Shown piece after piece: positions 1-8,432 of a stretch of DNA of 64,000 nucleotides. The position numbers and the translations under genes are program-made. A model generated the notes under the pieces. It was not told where the DNA came from. It saw only the letters and a list, made by a program, of their open reading frames with translations, and did no database searches. Within the stretch, counting starts at the first letter, position 1; every line of letters starts with the position of its first letter. The DNA is from Agrococcus lahaulensis DSM 17612 (GTDB lineage: Bacteria; Actinomycetota; Actinomycetes; Actinomycetales; Microbacteriaceae), in contig NZ_AULD01000005.1 of assembly GCF_000425105.1 (NCBI RefSeq), forward strand, positions 620,001-684,000. The letters run 5' to 3'.

Positions 1-544
1 CGAGCGGTGTCGACCCGGGCGCGCACTTGCCCTTCGACCACTGCCCGCCCGACACCTCGAGCTGCCACGCGCGCTCCGAGAGGTCGTCGGCGACCGTGAC
101 GCCCGCGACGCACTCGAGCGCCTCCTCGCGAGAGCCCAGGTTCCACGACGAGCGGCCGATCACGATCGCGAGCTCGACCTCCCAGTCGAGCTTCGCGGCG
201 TGGGCCGGCAGCGGGACGTCGTCGTCGGGGCCCGCGACCGTGTTGGGGTGCTTGAGGAAGACGACAGGCTGCTCGGGCGGCGCGCTGCCCGACTCGGCGG
301 CGTGGGCAGCGTAGTTCATGCCGATGCAGACGACCGCTCCCGGCCGCGCGATCGGGGCGCCGACGCGCAGGCCGCTGCGGTCGAGCTCGGGCAGCGCGGG
401 CAGGGCCTCGCGCACTGCGTCGAGCCCGCGCTCGAGGAAGGCCGCGTCGATGTCGCGCGTCACGCTTCGCAAGTCGAGCGCGCGGTCGCCGTCGATCACC
501 ACGGGGATCTCCTCGCCCACCGGTCCGAGCCGCGCCAATCGCAT
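1..544 (-). CDS. Fumarylacetoacetate hydrolase (FAH) family protein, C-terminus cut by window edge
   Basis: The visible 181 residues are the N-terminal part of an FAH-fold hydrolase. They include the segment VCIGMNYAAHAAE, followed by FLKHPNTV and the WEVELAIVIG strand typical of the metal-binding FAH core. Start is the ATG at 544-542, and the stop lies beyond base 1. It is divergent from the L-fuconate dehydratase gene with a shared 146-bp promoter region. Family members cleave diketo acids. Beside L-fuconate dehydratase, the likely reaction is cleavage of 2,4-diketo-3-deoxy-L-fuconate to pyruvate and lactate. That substrate is inferred from context. The missing C-terminus prevents checking all metal ligands. 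Confidence 0.85.
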   Translation of the reverse strand, partial: MRLARLGPVGEEIPVVIDGDRALDLRSVTRDIDAAFLERGLDAVREALPALPELDRSGLRVGAPIARPGAVVCIGMNYAAHAAESGSAPPEQPVVFLKHPNTVAGPDDDVPLPAHAAKLDWEVELAIVIGRSSWNLGSREEALECVAGVTVADDLSERAWQLEVSGGQWSKGKCAPGSTPL

Positions 545-570
545 CCGTCGTCTCCTTCGCCTCATCGCCA

Positions 571-589
571 TCGGATGTCGAACATCCGA
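571..589. promoter_or_regulatory. Perfect palindrome, predicted FadR-type operator of the fucose genes (site 1)
   Basis: TCGGATGTCGAACATCCGA is a perfect 8+3+8 palindrome between the FAH gene and the L-fuconate dehydratase gene. It lies just downstream of a minus-strand -10-like TATAGT (607-602), so a bound repressor would block FAH transcription. A related half-rich copy lies at 640-654 and another before the FadR-family gene at 4945-4958. Binding by that regulator is inferred from shared sequence. Confidence 0.6.
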
Positions 590-634
590 ACTCTGAGCCC
601 GACTATACGGCCACGGGGGATGCCCGAGCGCGGC

Positions 635-661
635 TTGCCGTCGAAACATCCGATCTATAGT
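635..661 (+). promoter_or_regulatory. Promoter of the L-fucose operon with overlapping operator (site 2)
   Basis: A -10-like TATAGT is at 656-661, with a weak -35 TTGCCG at 635-640 (15-bp spacer). Between them sits GTCGAAACATCCGAT (640-654), which repeats the right half of the palindrome at 571-589. The layout fits repression by occlusion of the promoter. The ribosome-binding site GGAGGAGC precedes the ATG at 691. Confidence 0.5.
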
Positions 662-690
662 GTGCGAGTGTCCAGCACGGAGGAGCACCT

Positions 691-1998
691 ATGAGCACGA
701 TCGTCAGCGTCGACGTCGCCGATGTCCGGTTCCCGACCTCGCAGAGCCTCGACGGCTCGGATGCGATGAACCCAGACCCCGACTACTCCGCGGCGTACCT
801 CGTGGTGCGCACCGACGCGCTCGACGGGCTCGAGGGGCATGGCTTCGTCTTCACGATCGGGCGAGGCAACGACGTGCAGCTCGCCGCGATCGACGCGGTC
901 GCCGAGCACGTGCGCGGACGCGAGCTCGAGCCGCTGCTCGACGACATGGGCGCCACCTCGGCGTGGCTCATCGGCGACTCGCAGCTGCGCTGGCTCGGTC
1001 CCGAGAAGGGCGTCATGCACATGGCGATCGGGGCGGTCCTCAACGCGCTGTGGGATCTCAAGGCCAAGCGCGCCGGGCTCCCGCTGTGGCAGCTGCTCGC
1101 GCGCATGTCGCCCGAGGAGCTCGTCGACCTCGTCGACTTCCGCTACCTGAGCGACGCGCTGACGCGCGACGAGGCGCTCGACATCCTGCGCGCCGCCGAG
1201 CCGGGCCGCGCCGAGCGCGAGGCCCAGCTGCTCGCGACCGGGTATCCCGCCTACACGACGACGCCGGGCTGGCTCGGCTACTCGGACGAGAAGCTCGCCC
1301 GGCTGTGCCGCGAGGCGATCGCCGACGGCTTCACCCAGATCAAGCTCAAGGTCGGCGCCGACCTCAAGGACGACATCCGCCGGTTCCGCATCGCGCGCGA
1401 GGTGTGCGGCCCCGACTTCCCGATCGCGATCGACGCGAACCAGCGCTGGGACGTGCAGTCGGCGATCGAGTGGGTGCAGGCGCTCGCGCCGTTCCGGCCC
1501 CACTGGGTCGAGGAGCCGACGAGCCCCGACGACGTGCTCGGCCACGCGGCGATCGCACGCGGCATCGCGCCCGTCCCGGTCGCGACCGGCGAGCACGTCC
1601 AGAACCGCATCGTCTTCAAGCAGCTGATGCAGGCCGACGCGCTGCGCTACGTGCAGATCGACGCCACGCGCGTCGGCGGCGTCAACGAGAACGTCGCGAT
1701 CCTGCTGCTCGCGGCGAAGTTCGGTCTGCCGGTGTGCCCGCACGCGGGCGGCGTCGGGCTGTGCGAAGCCGTGCAGCATCTCTCCATGTTCGACTTCGTC
1801 GCTGTCTCGGGCACGCGCGAAGGCAGGGTCATCGAGTTCGTCGACCACCTGCATGAGCACTTCGTCACCCCGACGGTCATCGAGAGCGGCTCCTACCTCG
1901 CACCCACCGCGGCCGGCGCCGGCACCGAGATGCTGCCGGAGTCGGTGCGCCACTACTCCTGGACCGGAGCGCACCGCGCGGTGCATGCGGCAGGCTAG
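691..1998 (+). CDS. L-fuconate dehydratase, enolase superfamily
   Basis: 435 aa, the usual length for L-fuconate dehydratases. It removes water from L-fuconate to give 2-keto-3-deoxy-L-fuconate in the cytosol. Visible signature features include the substrate-loop stretch [17 protein letters not shown] and the KLKVG catalytic lysine region near residues 218-222. Metal ligands are in IDANQRWD (near 247), VEEPTSPDD (near 273) and ATGEH (near 298), and the catalytic histidine is in [11 protein letters not shown] (near 351). It is first gene of the plus-strand operon, with GGAGGAGC ahead of the ATG. The following aldo/keto reductase starts 4 bp after its stop. Related acid-sugar dehydratases share the fold, but the loop and the fucose-type neighbours favour L-fuconate. 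Confidence 0.9.
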   Translation: MSTIVSVDVADVRFPTSQSLDGSDAMNPDPDYSAAYLVVRTDALDGLEGHGFVFTIGRGNDVQLAAIDAVAEHVRGRELEPLLDDMGATSAWLIGDSQLRWLGPEKGVMHMAIGAVLNALWDLKAKRAGLPLWQLLARMSPEELVDLVDFRYLSDALTRDEALDILRAAEPGRAEREAQLLATGYPAYTTTPGWLGYSDEKLARLCREAIADGFTQIKLKVGADLKDDIRRFRIAREVCGPDFPIAIDANQRWDVQSAIEWVQALAPFRPHWVEEPTSPDDVLGHAAIARGIAPVPVATGEHVQNRIVFKQLMQADALRYVQIDATRVGGVNENVAILLLAAKFGLPVCPHAGGVGLCEAVQHLSMFDFVAVSGTREGRVIEFVDHLHEHFVTPTVIESGSYLAPTAAGAGTEMLPESVRHYSWTGAHRAVHAAG

Positions 1999-2002
1999 CG
2001 AG

Positions 2003-2983
2003 ATGTCGATCCTCGCCGATCACCCCCTCGCCTTCGGTGCGGCGACCGTCGGCAACCTCTACCGGGAGCTCAGCGACGAGCAGGCCCTCGCGACTCTCGA
2101 GGCGGTGTGGGACGCCGGCATCCGCCACTTCGACACTGCTCCGCACTACGGCATCGGTCTCTCCGAGCGGCGACTCGGCTCCTTCCTGCGCTCGAAGCCG
2201 CGCGACGAGTTCGTGCTCTCGACGAAGGTCGGTCGCGTGCTGGAGCCGCTCGACGAGGTCGACGGAGACGACATGGCGCACGACTTCGCCGTGCCGCGCA
2301 CGCATGAGCGCCGCTATGACGCGACGGTCGCGGGCGTGCGCCGCAGCCTCGACGAGTCGCTCGAGCGCCTCGGCCTCGATCGGGTGGACATCGTCTACCT
2401 GCACGACCCCGACGCCTTCCCCGAAGGCGAGCGTGCGGCGCTCGAGGCGGGCCTGCCCGCCGTCGCGGCGCTCCGCGACGAGGGGCTCGCGACCGCGGTC
2501 GGGATCGGCTCCAAGTCGCTCTCCGCGCTCGAGGCGTCGGCCGAGAGCGGGCTCGTCGATGTGCTCATGGTGTCGAGCCGCATCACGCTGCTCGACACCT
2601 CGGCGGCCGAGCGCGTGCTGCCCGCGTGCGAGCGGCACGGCGTCGAGGCCATCGCGGTGTCGATCTTCAACTCGGGCATGCTCGCGAAGCCGCGGCCCGC
2701 ATCCGACGCCCGCTACGACTACGGCAGCGCCGATGCGGCGCTCGTCGAGCGAGCGCACCGCATCGCCGACGCGTGCGAGGCGCACGGCGTCGACCTGCCG
2801 ACGGCGGCGATCGCCTTCCCGCTCCGGCTGCCCGCCGTCGCGGCGCGCGCGGTGAGCGCGAGCTCCGCCGCGCAGGTCGAGCAGACGGCGGCGCGCGCGT
2901 CGACCCCGGTGCCGGATGCGCTGTGGCGCGACCTCGAGGACGCCGGGCTCATCGACCTCCGGTCGGGCGCGGAGCGGCCGTGA
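2003..2983 (+). CDS. Aldo/keto reductase, probable L-fucose (aldose) dehydrogenase
   Basis: 326 aa from the ATG at 2003. Upstream in-frame starts would run into the preceding gene. An AKR TIM barrel with the catalytic tetrad is visible: Asp and Tyr in DTAPHYGIGLSE (near 38-49), Lys in STKVGR, and His in YLHDPD. It matches the D-threo-aldose/L-fucose 1-dehydrogenase branch, which oxidises L-fucose to L-fucono-1,5-lactone with NAD(P). It sits between the dehydratase and the lactonase and shares a GTGA overlap with the latter, so translation is coupled. Cofactor preference cannot be read from the sequence. Confidence 0.85.
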   Translation: MSILADHPLAFGAATVGNLYRELSDEQALATLEAVWDAGIRHFDTAPHYGIGLSERRLGSFLRSKPRDEFVLSTKVGRVLEPLDEVDGDDMAHDFAVPRTHERRYDATVAGVRRSLDESLERLGLDRVDIVYLHDPDAFPEGERAALEAGLPAVAALRDEGLATAVGIGSKSLSALEASAESGLVDVLMVSSRITLLDTSAAERVLPACERHGVEAIAVSIFNSGMLAKPRPASDARYDYGSADAALVERAHRIADACEAHGVDLPTAAIAFPLRLPAVAARAVSASSAAQVEQTAARASTPVPDALWRDLEDAGLIDLRSGAERP

Positions 2984-3807
2984 GGATCGACGCTCACCTG
3001 CACGTGTGGCAGGACCCTGCCGCGCTCGACTGGCTCACCGCTGAGCTCGCGCCGATCCACCGCGGCTTCGCGCCCACCGAGGCGCGCGAAGCGATCGCGG
3101 CAGCCGGCTTCGACCGCGCGGTGCTCGTGCAGGCCGCCGACAGCGACGCCGACTCCGAGCAGCTGCTCGCGCTCGCCGAGGTCCACGAGTGGATCGCTGG
3201 TGTCGTCGGATGGGTGCCGCTCGATGAGCCGTCGCGGGCGCAGCGAAGGCTCGACGAGCTCGTCGGCCGCCCGCTCGTCGGCGTGCGCGCCCTCATCCAC
3301 GACCAGCCCGACGATCGACTGCTCGACCGCCCCGTCGTGCGAGAGACGCTGCGGCTGCTCGCCGAGCGCTCACTGCCGCTCGACGTGCCGGACGCCTGGC
3401 CCGCGCACCTGCCGGCCGCGACGCGCGCCGCGGCCGAGCTCGAGGGCCTCGTCGTCGTGCTCGACCACCTCGGCAAGCCGCCCGCGAACCTCGATGAGCT
3501 GCCGCGCTGGCGCGAGGCGCTCGCCGCGCTCGCGGCCGAGTCGACGACCTTCGCGAAGGTCTCGGGGCTCCACCACGGCGGTCGCGCGCTGCCGGACGAG
3601 GTCTTCGACGCGGTCTGGGACGCGGCGCTCGACGCCTTCGGTCCCGAGCGGCTCATGCTCGGCAGCGATTGGCCCATGCCGCTCCTCGGCGACGGCCTCG
3701 AGCCGCTCGCGGCGCAGCTGGAGCGGGCGATCGCCTCGCTCTCGCGCGCCGAGCGCCATGATCTCGAAGCGGGCACCGCGGCCCGTGCCTACCGACTGGA
3801 GGTCTGA
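2980..3807 (+). CDS. Amidohydrolase 2 family, probable L-fucono-1,5-lactonase
   Basis: 275 aa. The GTG at 2980 overlaps the previous TGA, giving a start RIDAHLHVWQDP that carries the family HxH metal motif at once. Longer in-frame starts lie inside the upstream gene and are not credible. Other visible motifs are DHLGKPP in the middle and the metal/catalytic Asp in MLGSDWPMP near the C-terminus. COG3618-type members hydrolyse sugar lactones. Its place after an L-fucose dehydrogenase supports opening of L-fuconolactone to L-fuconate. Confidence 0.85.
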   Translation: MRIDAHLHVWQDPAALDWLTAELAPIHRGFAPTEAREAIAAAGFDRAVLVQAADSDADSEQLLALAEVHEWIAGVVGWVPLDEPSRAQRRLDELVGRPLVGVRALIHDQPDDRLLDRPVVRETLRLLAERSLPLDVPDAWPAHLPAATRAAAELEGLVVVLDHLGKPPANLDELPRWREALAALAAESTTFAKVSGLHHGGRALPDEVFDAVWDAALDAFGPERLMLGSDWPMPLLGDGLEPLAAQLERAIASLSRAERHDLEAGTAARAYRLEV

Positions 3808-3808
3808 C

Positions 3809-4228
3809 GTGCTCACCGGCATCGACCCGCTGCTCACCGGGGACCTGCTCCGCCTGCTCGATCACATGGGGCACGGCGACGCTGTGCTGGTCGCCGATGC
3901 GCACTATCCGGCGCACTCGGTCGGCGCGCCGGTGATCGACGTCCACGCCGCCGCGCCGGCGGTCTTGCGCGCCATCCGCTCGGTCGTGCCGTTCGACGCC
4001 TACGAGGGCCCGTCGATCTCGCTCATGGCGCCCGAGCCCGGTGAGGGCGAGGAGGTCGGGGCCGAGCTGCGCGCTGCCGCGCGCGCTCCCGAGGGGCGGA
4101 TCGACGCGATCGACCGATTCGCGTTCTACGAGCGTGCTGCCGGCGCCTTCGTCGTCGTGCGCACCGCCGAGACCCGCAAGTACGGCAACGCGCTGCTGCG
4201 GAAGGGCGTCGTCGGCTTCGGCGACTGA
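3809..4228 (+). CDS. fucU: L-fucose mutarotase, RbsD/FucU family
   Basis: 139 aa, standard for FucU. It interconverts alpha and beta anomers of L-fucose. The GTG start at 3809 gives MLTGIDPLLTGDLLRLLDHMGHGD, and the conserved GHGD...ADAHYPA active-site region follows. The C-terminal FYERAAGAFVVVRTAETRKYGN is the conserved Tyr/Lys-Tyr-Gly part. It starts one base after the lactonase stop and ends the operon. The convergent regulator gene ends 3 bp further on. Confidence 0.9.
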   Translation: MLTGIDPLLTGDLLRLLDHMGHGDAVLVADAHYPAHSVGAPVIDVHAAAPAVLRAIRSVVPFDAYEGPSISLMAPEPGEGEEVGAELRAAARAPEGRIDAIDRFAFYERAAGAFVVVRTAETRKYGNALLRKGVVGFGD

Positions 4229-4231
4229 GGC

Positions 4232-4933
4232 TCAGCCCTCCGCGAGCGCCTCGGCCTCGCGCTCCGCCGCGCGCTGCAGCCAGTGGTCGACGCCGGCGAT
4301 GTGCACGACCATCGCCGCGCGCGCGAGCTCCGCATCGCCCTCTGCGAGGGCATCGAGGATGCGCTCGTGCTCGTGCAGCGTGCGCGGCACCGCACCGTCC
4401 TGCGTGAGCGCGCGCCACACCCGCGCGCGGGCGGTCTGGCTCGAGATCGTCTCGAGCAGGCTCACGAGGTAGTCGTTGCCCGTGGCGCTCGCGATCATGC
4501 GGTGGAACTCGACGTCGTGCGAGACGAGCTCGTCGCTCGGCGTCTCGGGACCGACCTTCGTGAGGTGCTGCCGCATGGCGTCGATGTGCTCAGGCGTCGC
4601 TCGTCGGGCGGCGAGCCCGGCGGACGCCGGCTCGACGATGCGACGCACCTCGAAGACCTCGAGCACGGCGTGCGACTCGTGGAAGTCGAGCACGAACGAC
4701 ATCGCCTCGAGCAGCAGGCTCGGTTGCAGGCTCGTGACGTAGGTGCCGTCTCCGCGGCGAACATCGAGGATGCGCATGGCCTCCAGCGCCTTGACCGCCT
4801 CGCGCATCGACGAGCGCGAGAGCCCCAGCCGCTCCGACAGCTCCTGCTCCGGTGGCAGTCGATCGCCAGGGCGGAGCTCGCCCTGCTGGATCATCTGCTT
4901 GATCTTGCCGATCGCGTCGTCCGTCACTGCCAC
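4232..4933 (-). CDS. FadR-subfamily GntR transcriptional regulator
   Basis: 233 aa. The N-terminal winged helix-turn-helix (about 1-75) reads LPPEQELSERLGLSRSSMREAVKALE and ends in the wing RRGDGTYV. The C-terminal all-helical FCD domain (about 95-225) contains metal-binding type residues in DVEFHRMIASATGND and HIAGV. Such proteins usually repress sugar-acid or deoxysugar genes until a pathway metabolite binds. It is convergent with fucU. CGAAAGATCCGA (4946-4957), nearly identical to the operator in the fucose promoter, lies just upstream of its start and suggests autoregulation. Confidence 0.88.
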   Translation of the reverse strand: MAVTDDAIGKIKQMIQQGELRPGDRLPPEQELSERLGLSRSSMREAVKALEAMRILDVRRGDGTYVTSLQPSLLLEAMSFVLDFHESHAVLEVFEVRRIVEPASAGLAARRATPEHIDAMRQHLTKVGPETPSDELVSHDVEFHRMIASATGNDYLVSLLETISSQTARARVWRALTQDGAVPRTLHEHERILDALAEGDAELARAAMVVHIAGVDHWLQRAAEREAEALAEG

Positions 4934-4944
4934 GACGACAGCCT

Positions 4945-4958
4945 ACGAAAGATCCGAC
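4945..4958. promoter_or_regulatory. Predicted operator before the FadR-family gene (site 3)
   Basis: CGAAAGATCCGA at 4946-4957 differs by one base from CGAAACATCCGA at 642-653 in the fucose promoter. It lies 12 bp upstream of the regulator's start codon on the opposite strand. This fits autorepression. It is inferred from pattern only. Confidence 0.5.
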
Positions 4959-4972
4959 GTCTGCGCGCCGCC

Positions 4973-6979
4973 TCAGGCCAGCGCGTCCGGCACCGGCTCG
5001 GCGCCGAGCACGTGCTGATCGCAGAAGCCGAGCACCGCCTCGTTCCACGTGCGCGCGTTCGAGGGCCGTAGCACCCAGTGGTTCTCGTCGGTGAACTGCA
5101 GGAAGCGGTGCGGCATCGACTCGGGGGAGCCCGGCCAGCCCGAGACGAGGTCCCACCACAGCCGCAGCGCCTCGCTCACCGGCACGCGGTAGTCGCGGTT
5201 GCCGTGCGTGACGAGCATCGGGGTCGTGATGGCGGATGCGTGGTGGTGCGGTGAGTACGCGCGGTACCAGTCGGGCAGCTCGTCGGCGTGGCCGTGCACG
5301 CGCACCTTCTGCGCCGCGGCATCCGTCGTCGCGTGCTGCTGGTCGAGCGCCCAGAGCCCCGCGTGCGTGACGATCGCCTTGAACCGCTCGGTGTGCCCGG
5401 CGATCCAGTTGGTCATATAGCCGCCGAACGAGCCGCCGAGCACCGCGGTGCGCTCGCCGTCGAACTCCGGCCGCTCGAGCACGGCGTCGAGCAGCGCCTC
5501 GCACTCGCGCCAGACGACGTCGGCGAGGCGCGGCCAGCCGCGGTTGAGCCCCGTGTGCCCGTAGCCGGTCGACATCGCCGGGTCGGGCAGCAGCACGGCG
5601 TAGCCGCGCGCGACGGCGAGCCACGGGTTCCAGCGCCAGCTCCACGCATTGTAGGAGCCGTGCGGGCCGCCGTGGATCCAGAGCATGACGGGCGCGGGCT
5701 CGGCGGCGCTCGCGGCGTGCGGCGTGCAGAGCCAGCCGCCGACCGTCACGCCGTCGACGTCGGCCTCGACCCACTCGAGCGCTCCGGGCAGCTCGCCGAT
5801 GCCGCCCGGCGCCGGGATGCTCGCCGAGCTGCCGTCCTCGAGCGAGATCCGCACGGGCGCCGCCGGCGTCGCCATGTCGGTGCGGAGCGCGAAGACCGCG
5901 CCAGCCTCGGCCGCTGGCGCGAGCGCCGCGTGCGGCGCGTCATCGACGAGCGTGCGCACGGCGCCCGTCGTGCCGTCGACCACGAGCACGGCACCGCGCG
6001 AGTGCAGGTCGCCGACGACGATCAGCCTCGACGCATCCGCCCATGCGTAGTCGGTGATCGTGACGTCGCCGACCTCGACGGTCACGGGGTCGCCGCCGTC
6101 GAGCCGGTGCAGCTCGAGGAAGTCGTAGGTCGTGTCGGTCGGCGTCGAGGTCGTCAGGCGCGTGACGGCGACGCGCGTGCCGTCGGGCGAGACGGCCGGG
6201 CTGCTCCACTGCTCGCCGGCCGTCGCCGGCAGCAGTTCGCGCCGCTCGAGCGACGCGGTGTCGATGAGCGCGATCGACGAGCGGGTCTCACCGCCCGCGA
6301 CGCGCTCGGTCCAGGTGGTGACGATCGCCGACCCGTCGGGCACGAGGTCGGCGGATGCGTTCACGAGCGCGACCGTGTCGGCGTCGGGCGTGAGGTCGCG
6401 CAGCTCGCCGCTCGGGGAGACGAGCACGAGCCGGGGGCTCACGTCGCCGACCTCGTGGTCCCAGTAGCGGATGGGCATGCCGGTGTGCCAGATGCCGGTG
6501 CGCTTCGCGTCCTTCCGCGATTTGCGGCGCTCGGCGTCGTCGTCGAGCGAGCCGCCCGCGAGCACCTCGGTCGATGCGAGGAGCGTGCCGTCGTCGGCGA
6601 CCGCGACCAGGCTCAGCCCGCCGGGCGCCGAGGCGACGACGCTCGCCTCGCCGCGCTCGGGCAGCCTCCAGATCGCCGGCACGTCCTCGTCGGCGACGCC
6701 GGTCGGGTCGGGCCGCGCCGAGGAGAAGAGGAGCGAGCCGTCGGGGGCGAAGCGCGGCGCGCTCTCGCCCTTGTCGGACCACGTGAGCCGGCGAGCCTCG
6801 CGCTCACCGGCCGGGTCGAGCTCCCAGAGCGACGAGACCATTCGCGAGCCGTGCTCGTCCGCCTGCTGGATCGCGGCGACGAGGCGCTCGCCGCCGGGCG
6901 AGGCCGCGAGGCCCGCGAGGCGCGGCAGGTGCAGCAGGCCGTCGATGTCGGTGAAGTCGTCGAAGCGTACGGAGTCCAT
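4973..6979 (-). CDS. Prolyl oligopeptidase family serine peptidase (S9)
   Basis: 668 aa. The N-terminal two thirds look like a WD/beta-propeller domain (repeated SPDGTRVAV-like and ADDGTLLAS strands). The C-terminal alpha/beta hydrolase begins near residue 410 with the oxyanion segment WIHGGPHGSY. The catalytic triad is visible: Ser517 in GGSFGG, Asp596 in HGNRDYR and His634 in DENHW. No signal peptide, so it is probably a cytoplasmic dipeptidyl- or acylaminoacyl-peptidase-like enzyme acting on short peptides. It lies alone between the fucose and rhamnose loci and has no obvious link to either. Confidence 0.9.
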   Translation of the reverse strand: MDSVRFDDFTDIDGLLHLPRLAGLAASPGGERLVAAIQQADEHGSRMVSSLWELDPAGEREARRLTWSDKGESAPRFAPDGSLLFSSARPDPTGVADEDVPAIWRLPERGEASVVASAPGGLSLVAVADDGTLLASTEVLAGGSLDDDAERRKSRKDAKRTGIWHTGMPIRYWDHEVGDVSPRLVLVSPSGELRDLTPDADTVALVNASADLVPDGSAIVTTWTERVAGGETRSSIALIDTASLERRELLPATAGEQWSSPAVSPDGTRVAVTRLTTSTPTDTTYDFLELHRLDGGDPVTVEVGDVTITDYAWADASRLIVVGDLHSRGAVLVVDGTTGAVRTLVDDAPHAALAPAAEAGAVFALRTDMATPAAPVRISLEDGSSASIPAPGGIGELPGALEWVEADVDGVTVGGWLCTPHAASAAEPAPVMLWIHGGPHGSYNAWSWRWNPWLAVARGYAVLLPDPAMSTGYGHTGLNRGWPRLADVVWRECEALLDAVLERPEFDGERTAVLGGSFGGYMTNWIAGHTERFKAIVTHAGLWALDQQHATTDAAAQKVRVHGHADELPDWYRAYSPHHHASAITTPMLVTHGNRDYRVPVSEALRLWWDLVSGWPGSPESMPHRFLQFTDENHWVLRPSNARTWNEAVLGFCDQHVLGAEPVPDALA

Positions 6980-7010
6980 CCTTCGACGCTACAGCGGGAC
7001 GCCGCGCCGC

Positions 7011-8432
7011 TCAGCGAGCGCGCGGCCGGTACTCGACGAGTTCGTGCGTCGCGCGCACGAGCGCCCGCAACTCCTCGAGGGAGGCGGGCGCGGCACCGAG
7101 CGCGCGCGCCTGCACGAGCACGTTGCCGATCGCGGAGGCCTCGACGGGGCCGGCGACGACGGGCAGCCCCGTGCGGTCGGCCGTCAGCTGGCACAGCAGC
7201 GCGTTCCGCGCACCGCCGCCGACGACGTGCACGCGCTCGATCGCCTGCCCGCTGATCGCGGCGGCATCGCGGAGCGCCCGGGCATAGCCCTCGGCGAGCG
7301 ACTCGAGGATGCAGCGCACGACCTCCGCCCTGCCCTGCGGCGGCCGCTGCCCGCGCTCCTCGAACCACGAGCGGATGCGCGCGGGCATGTCGCCGGGCGG
7401 GTAGAAGGCGTCGTCGGTCGGGTCGAAGACGGGCACGGCCCAGTCGACCGCCGCGGCCGCAGCGAGCAGCTCGGGCAGGCCGAGCCGCTCGCCCGCCGCC
7501 TGCCACGTGCGCACCGACTCGCTCAGGATCCACAGCCCCATGACGTTCTTGAGGAAGCGCGTGCGGCCGTCGACGCCGCCCTCGTTCGTGAACGACGCGT
7601 CGAGCGCCGCGGGCGTCGCGATCGGCGCGGCCGTCTCGATGCCGACGAGCGACCACGTGCCGCTCGAGACGTAGGCGCCGCCCGGTTCCATCGGCACGGC
7701 GACGACGGCGGATGCGGTGTCGTGCGAACCGACGGCGAAGACGTCGGGCGCGCCCTCGATCCCGTAGTGCGAGCGCGTCGCGGCGTCGATCGGGCCGATG
7801 CGCGTGCCGGGGTCGACGACCTCCGCGAGCAGCGAGGCCGGGATGCCGAGCATCGCCATGAGCTCGGTGTCCCACTGCTCGTCGAGCCGCATGAGCCCGG
7901 TGGTCGACACGTTCGTGCGCTCGGCGACCATGCGGCCCGTCATCCAGTAGCCGAAGAGGTCGGGGAGCATGAGCAGCCGGTCGGCGACCTCGAGGAGGCC
8001 GCGCTCGCGGTCGACCATGAGCTGGTTGATCGTCGTGAACGGCATGCGCTGCAGCCCGCAGCGCTCGTAGAGCTGCGGCTGCGCGATGACGCGGTCGACG
8101 AGCTCGAGCCCGCGCGCCGTGCGGTCGTCGCGGTACGAGAACGGGATGCCGAGCAGGCTGCCGCGCCGCAGGAGGGCGTAGTCGACCGCCCACGAGTCGA
8201 CCGCGACCGACGCGAGCGACGCATCCCCGGGCATCCTCGACGCGGTCGCGACGCCGCGCATCGCCTCGTCGTAGAGCGAGGGCACGCTCCAGTGCAGCCC
8301 ATCGGCGATGCGCACGGGCCGGTTCTCGAAGCGCGCGACCTCCTCGAGCCGCAGCGTCGCGGGGCCGACCTCCGCCCGCACGACCCGACCGCTCGTCGCG
8401 CCGAGGTCGACCGCCGCGACCGTCGCCGTCAT
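7011..8432 (-). CDS. rhaB: Rhamnulokinase (FGGY family)
   Basis: 473 aa. It phosphorylates L-rhamnulose to L-rhamnulose 1-phosphate. The ATP-binding start AVDLGATSGRVV, the RhaB segment GLHWSVPSLYDEA, the FGGY-type SHDTASAVVAVP (phosphate motif) and the C-terminal HVVGGGARNALLCQ adenosine motif are all visible. Length fits RhaB. The ATG at 8432 overlaps the end of the aldolase-dehydrogenase gene by 4 bp. It is last in the minus-strand rhaM-rhaI-rhaD-rhaB operon. Confidence 0.93.
   Translation of the reverse strand: MTATVAAVDLGATSGRVVRAEVGPATLRLEEVARFENRPVRIADGLHWSVPSLYDEAMRGVATASRMPGDASLASVAVDSWAVDYALLRRGSLLGIPFSYRDDRTARGLELVDRVIAQPQLYERCGLQRMPFTTINQLMVDRERGLLEVADRLLMLPDLFGYWMTGRMVAERTNVSTTGLMRLDEQWDTELMAMLGIPASLLAEVVDPGTRIGPIDAATRSHYGIEGAPDVFAVGSHDTASAVVAVPMEPGGAYVSSGTWSLVGIETAAPIATPAALDASFTNEGGVDGRTRFLKNVMGLWILSESVRTWQAAGERLGLPELLAAAAAVDWAVPVFDPTDDAFYPPGDMPARIRSWFEERGQRPPQGRAEVVRCILESLAEGYARALRDAAAISGQAIERVHVVGGGARNALLCQLTADRTGLPVVAGPVEASAIGNVLVQARALGAAPASLEELRALVRATHELVEYRPRAR

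Noticed and set aside
655-1986. Long open minus-strand frame (443 codons) opposite the L-fuconate dehydratase gene
   Set aside because: It is a shadow of the real gene caused by high GC: no ribosome-binding site, Arg/Asp/Val-rich composition, and the plus strand carries all enolase-superfamily motifs.
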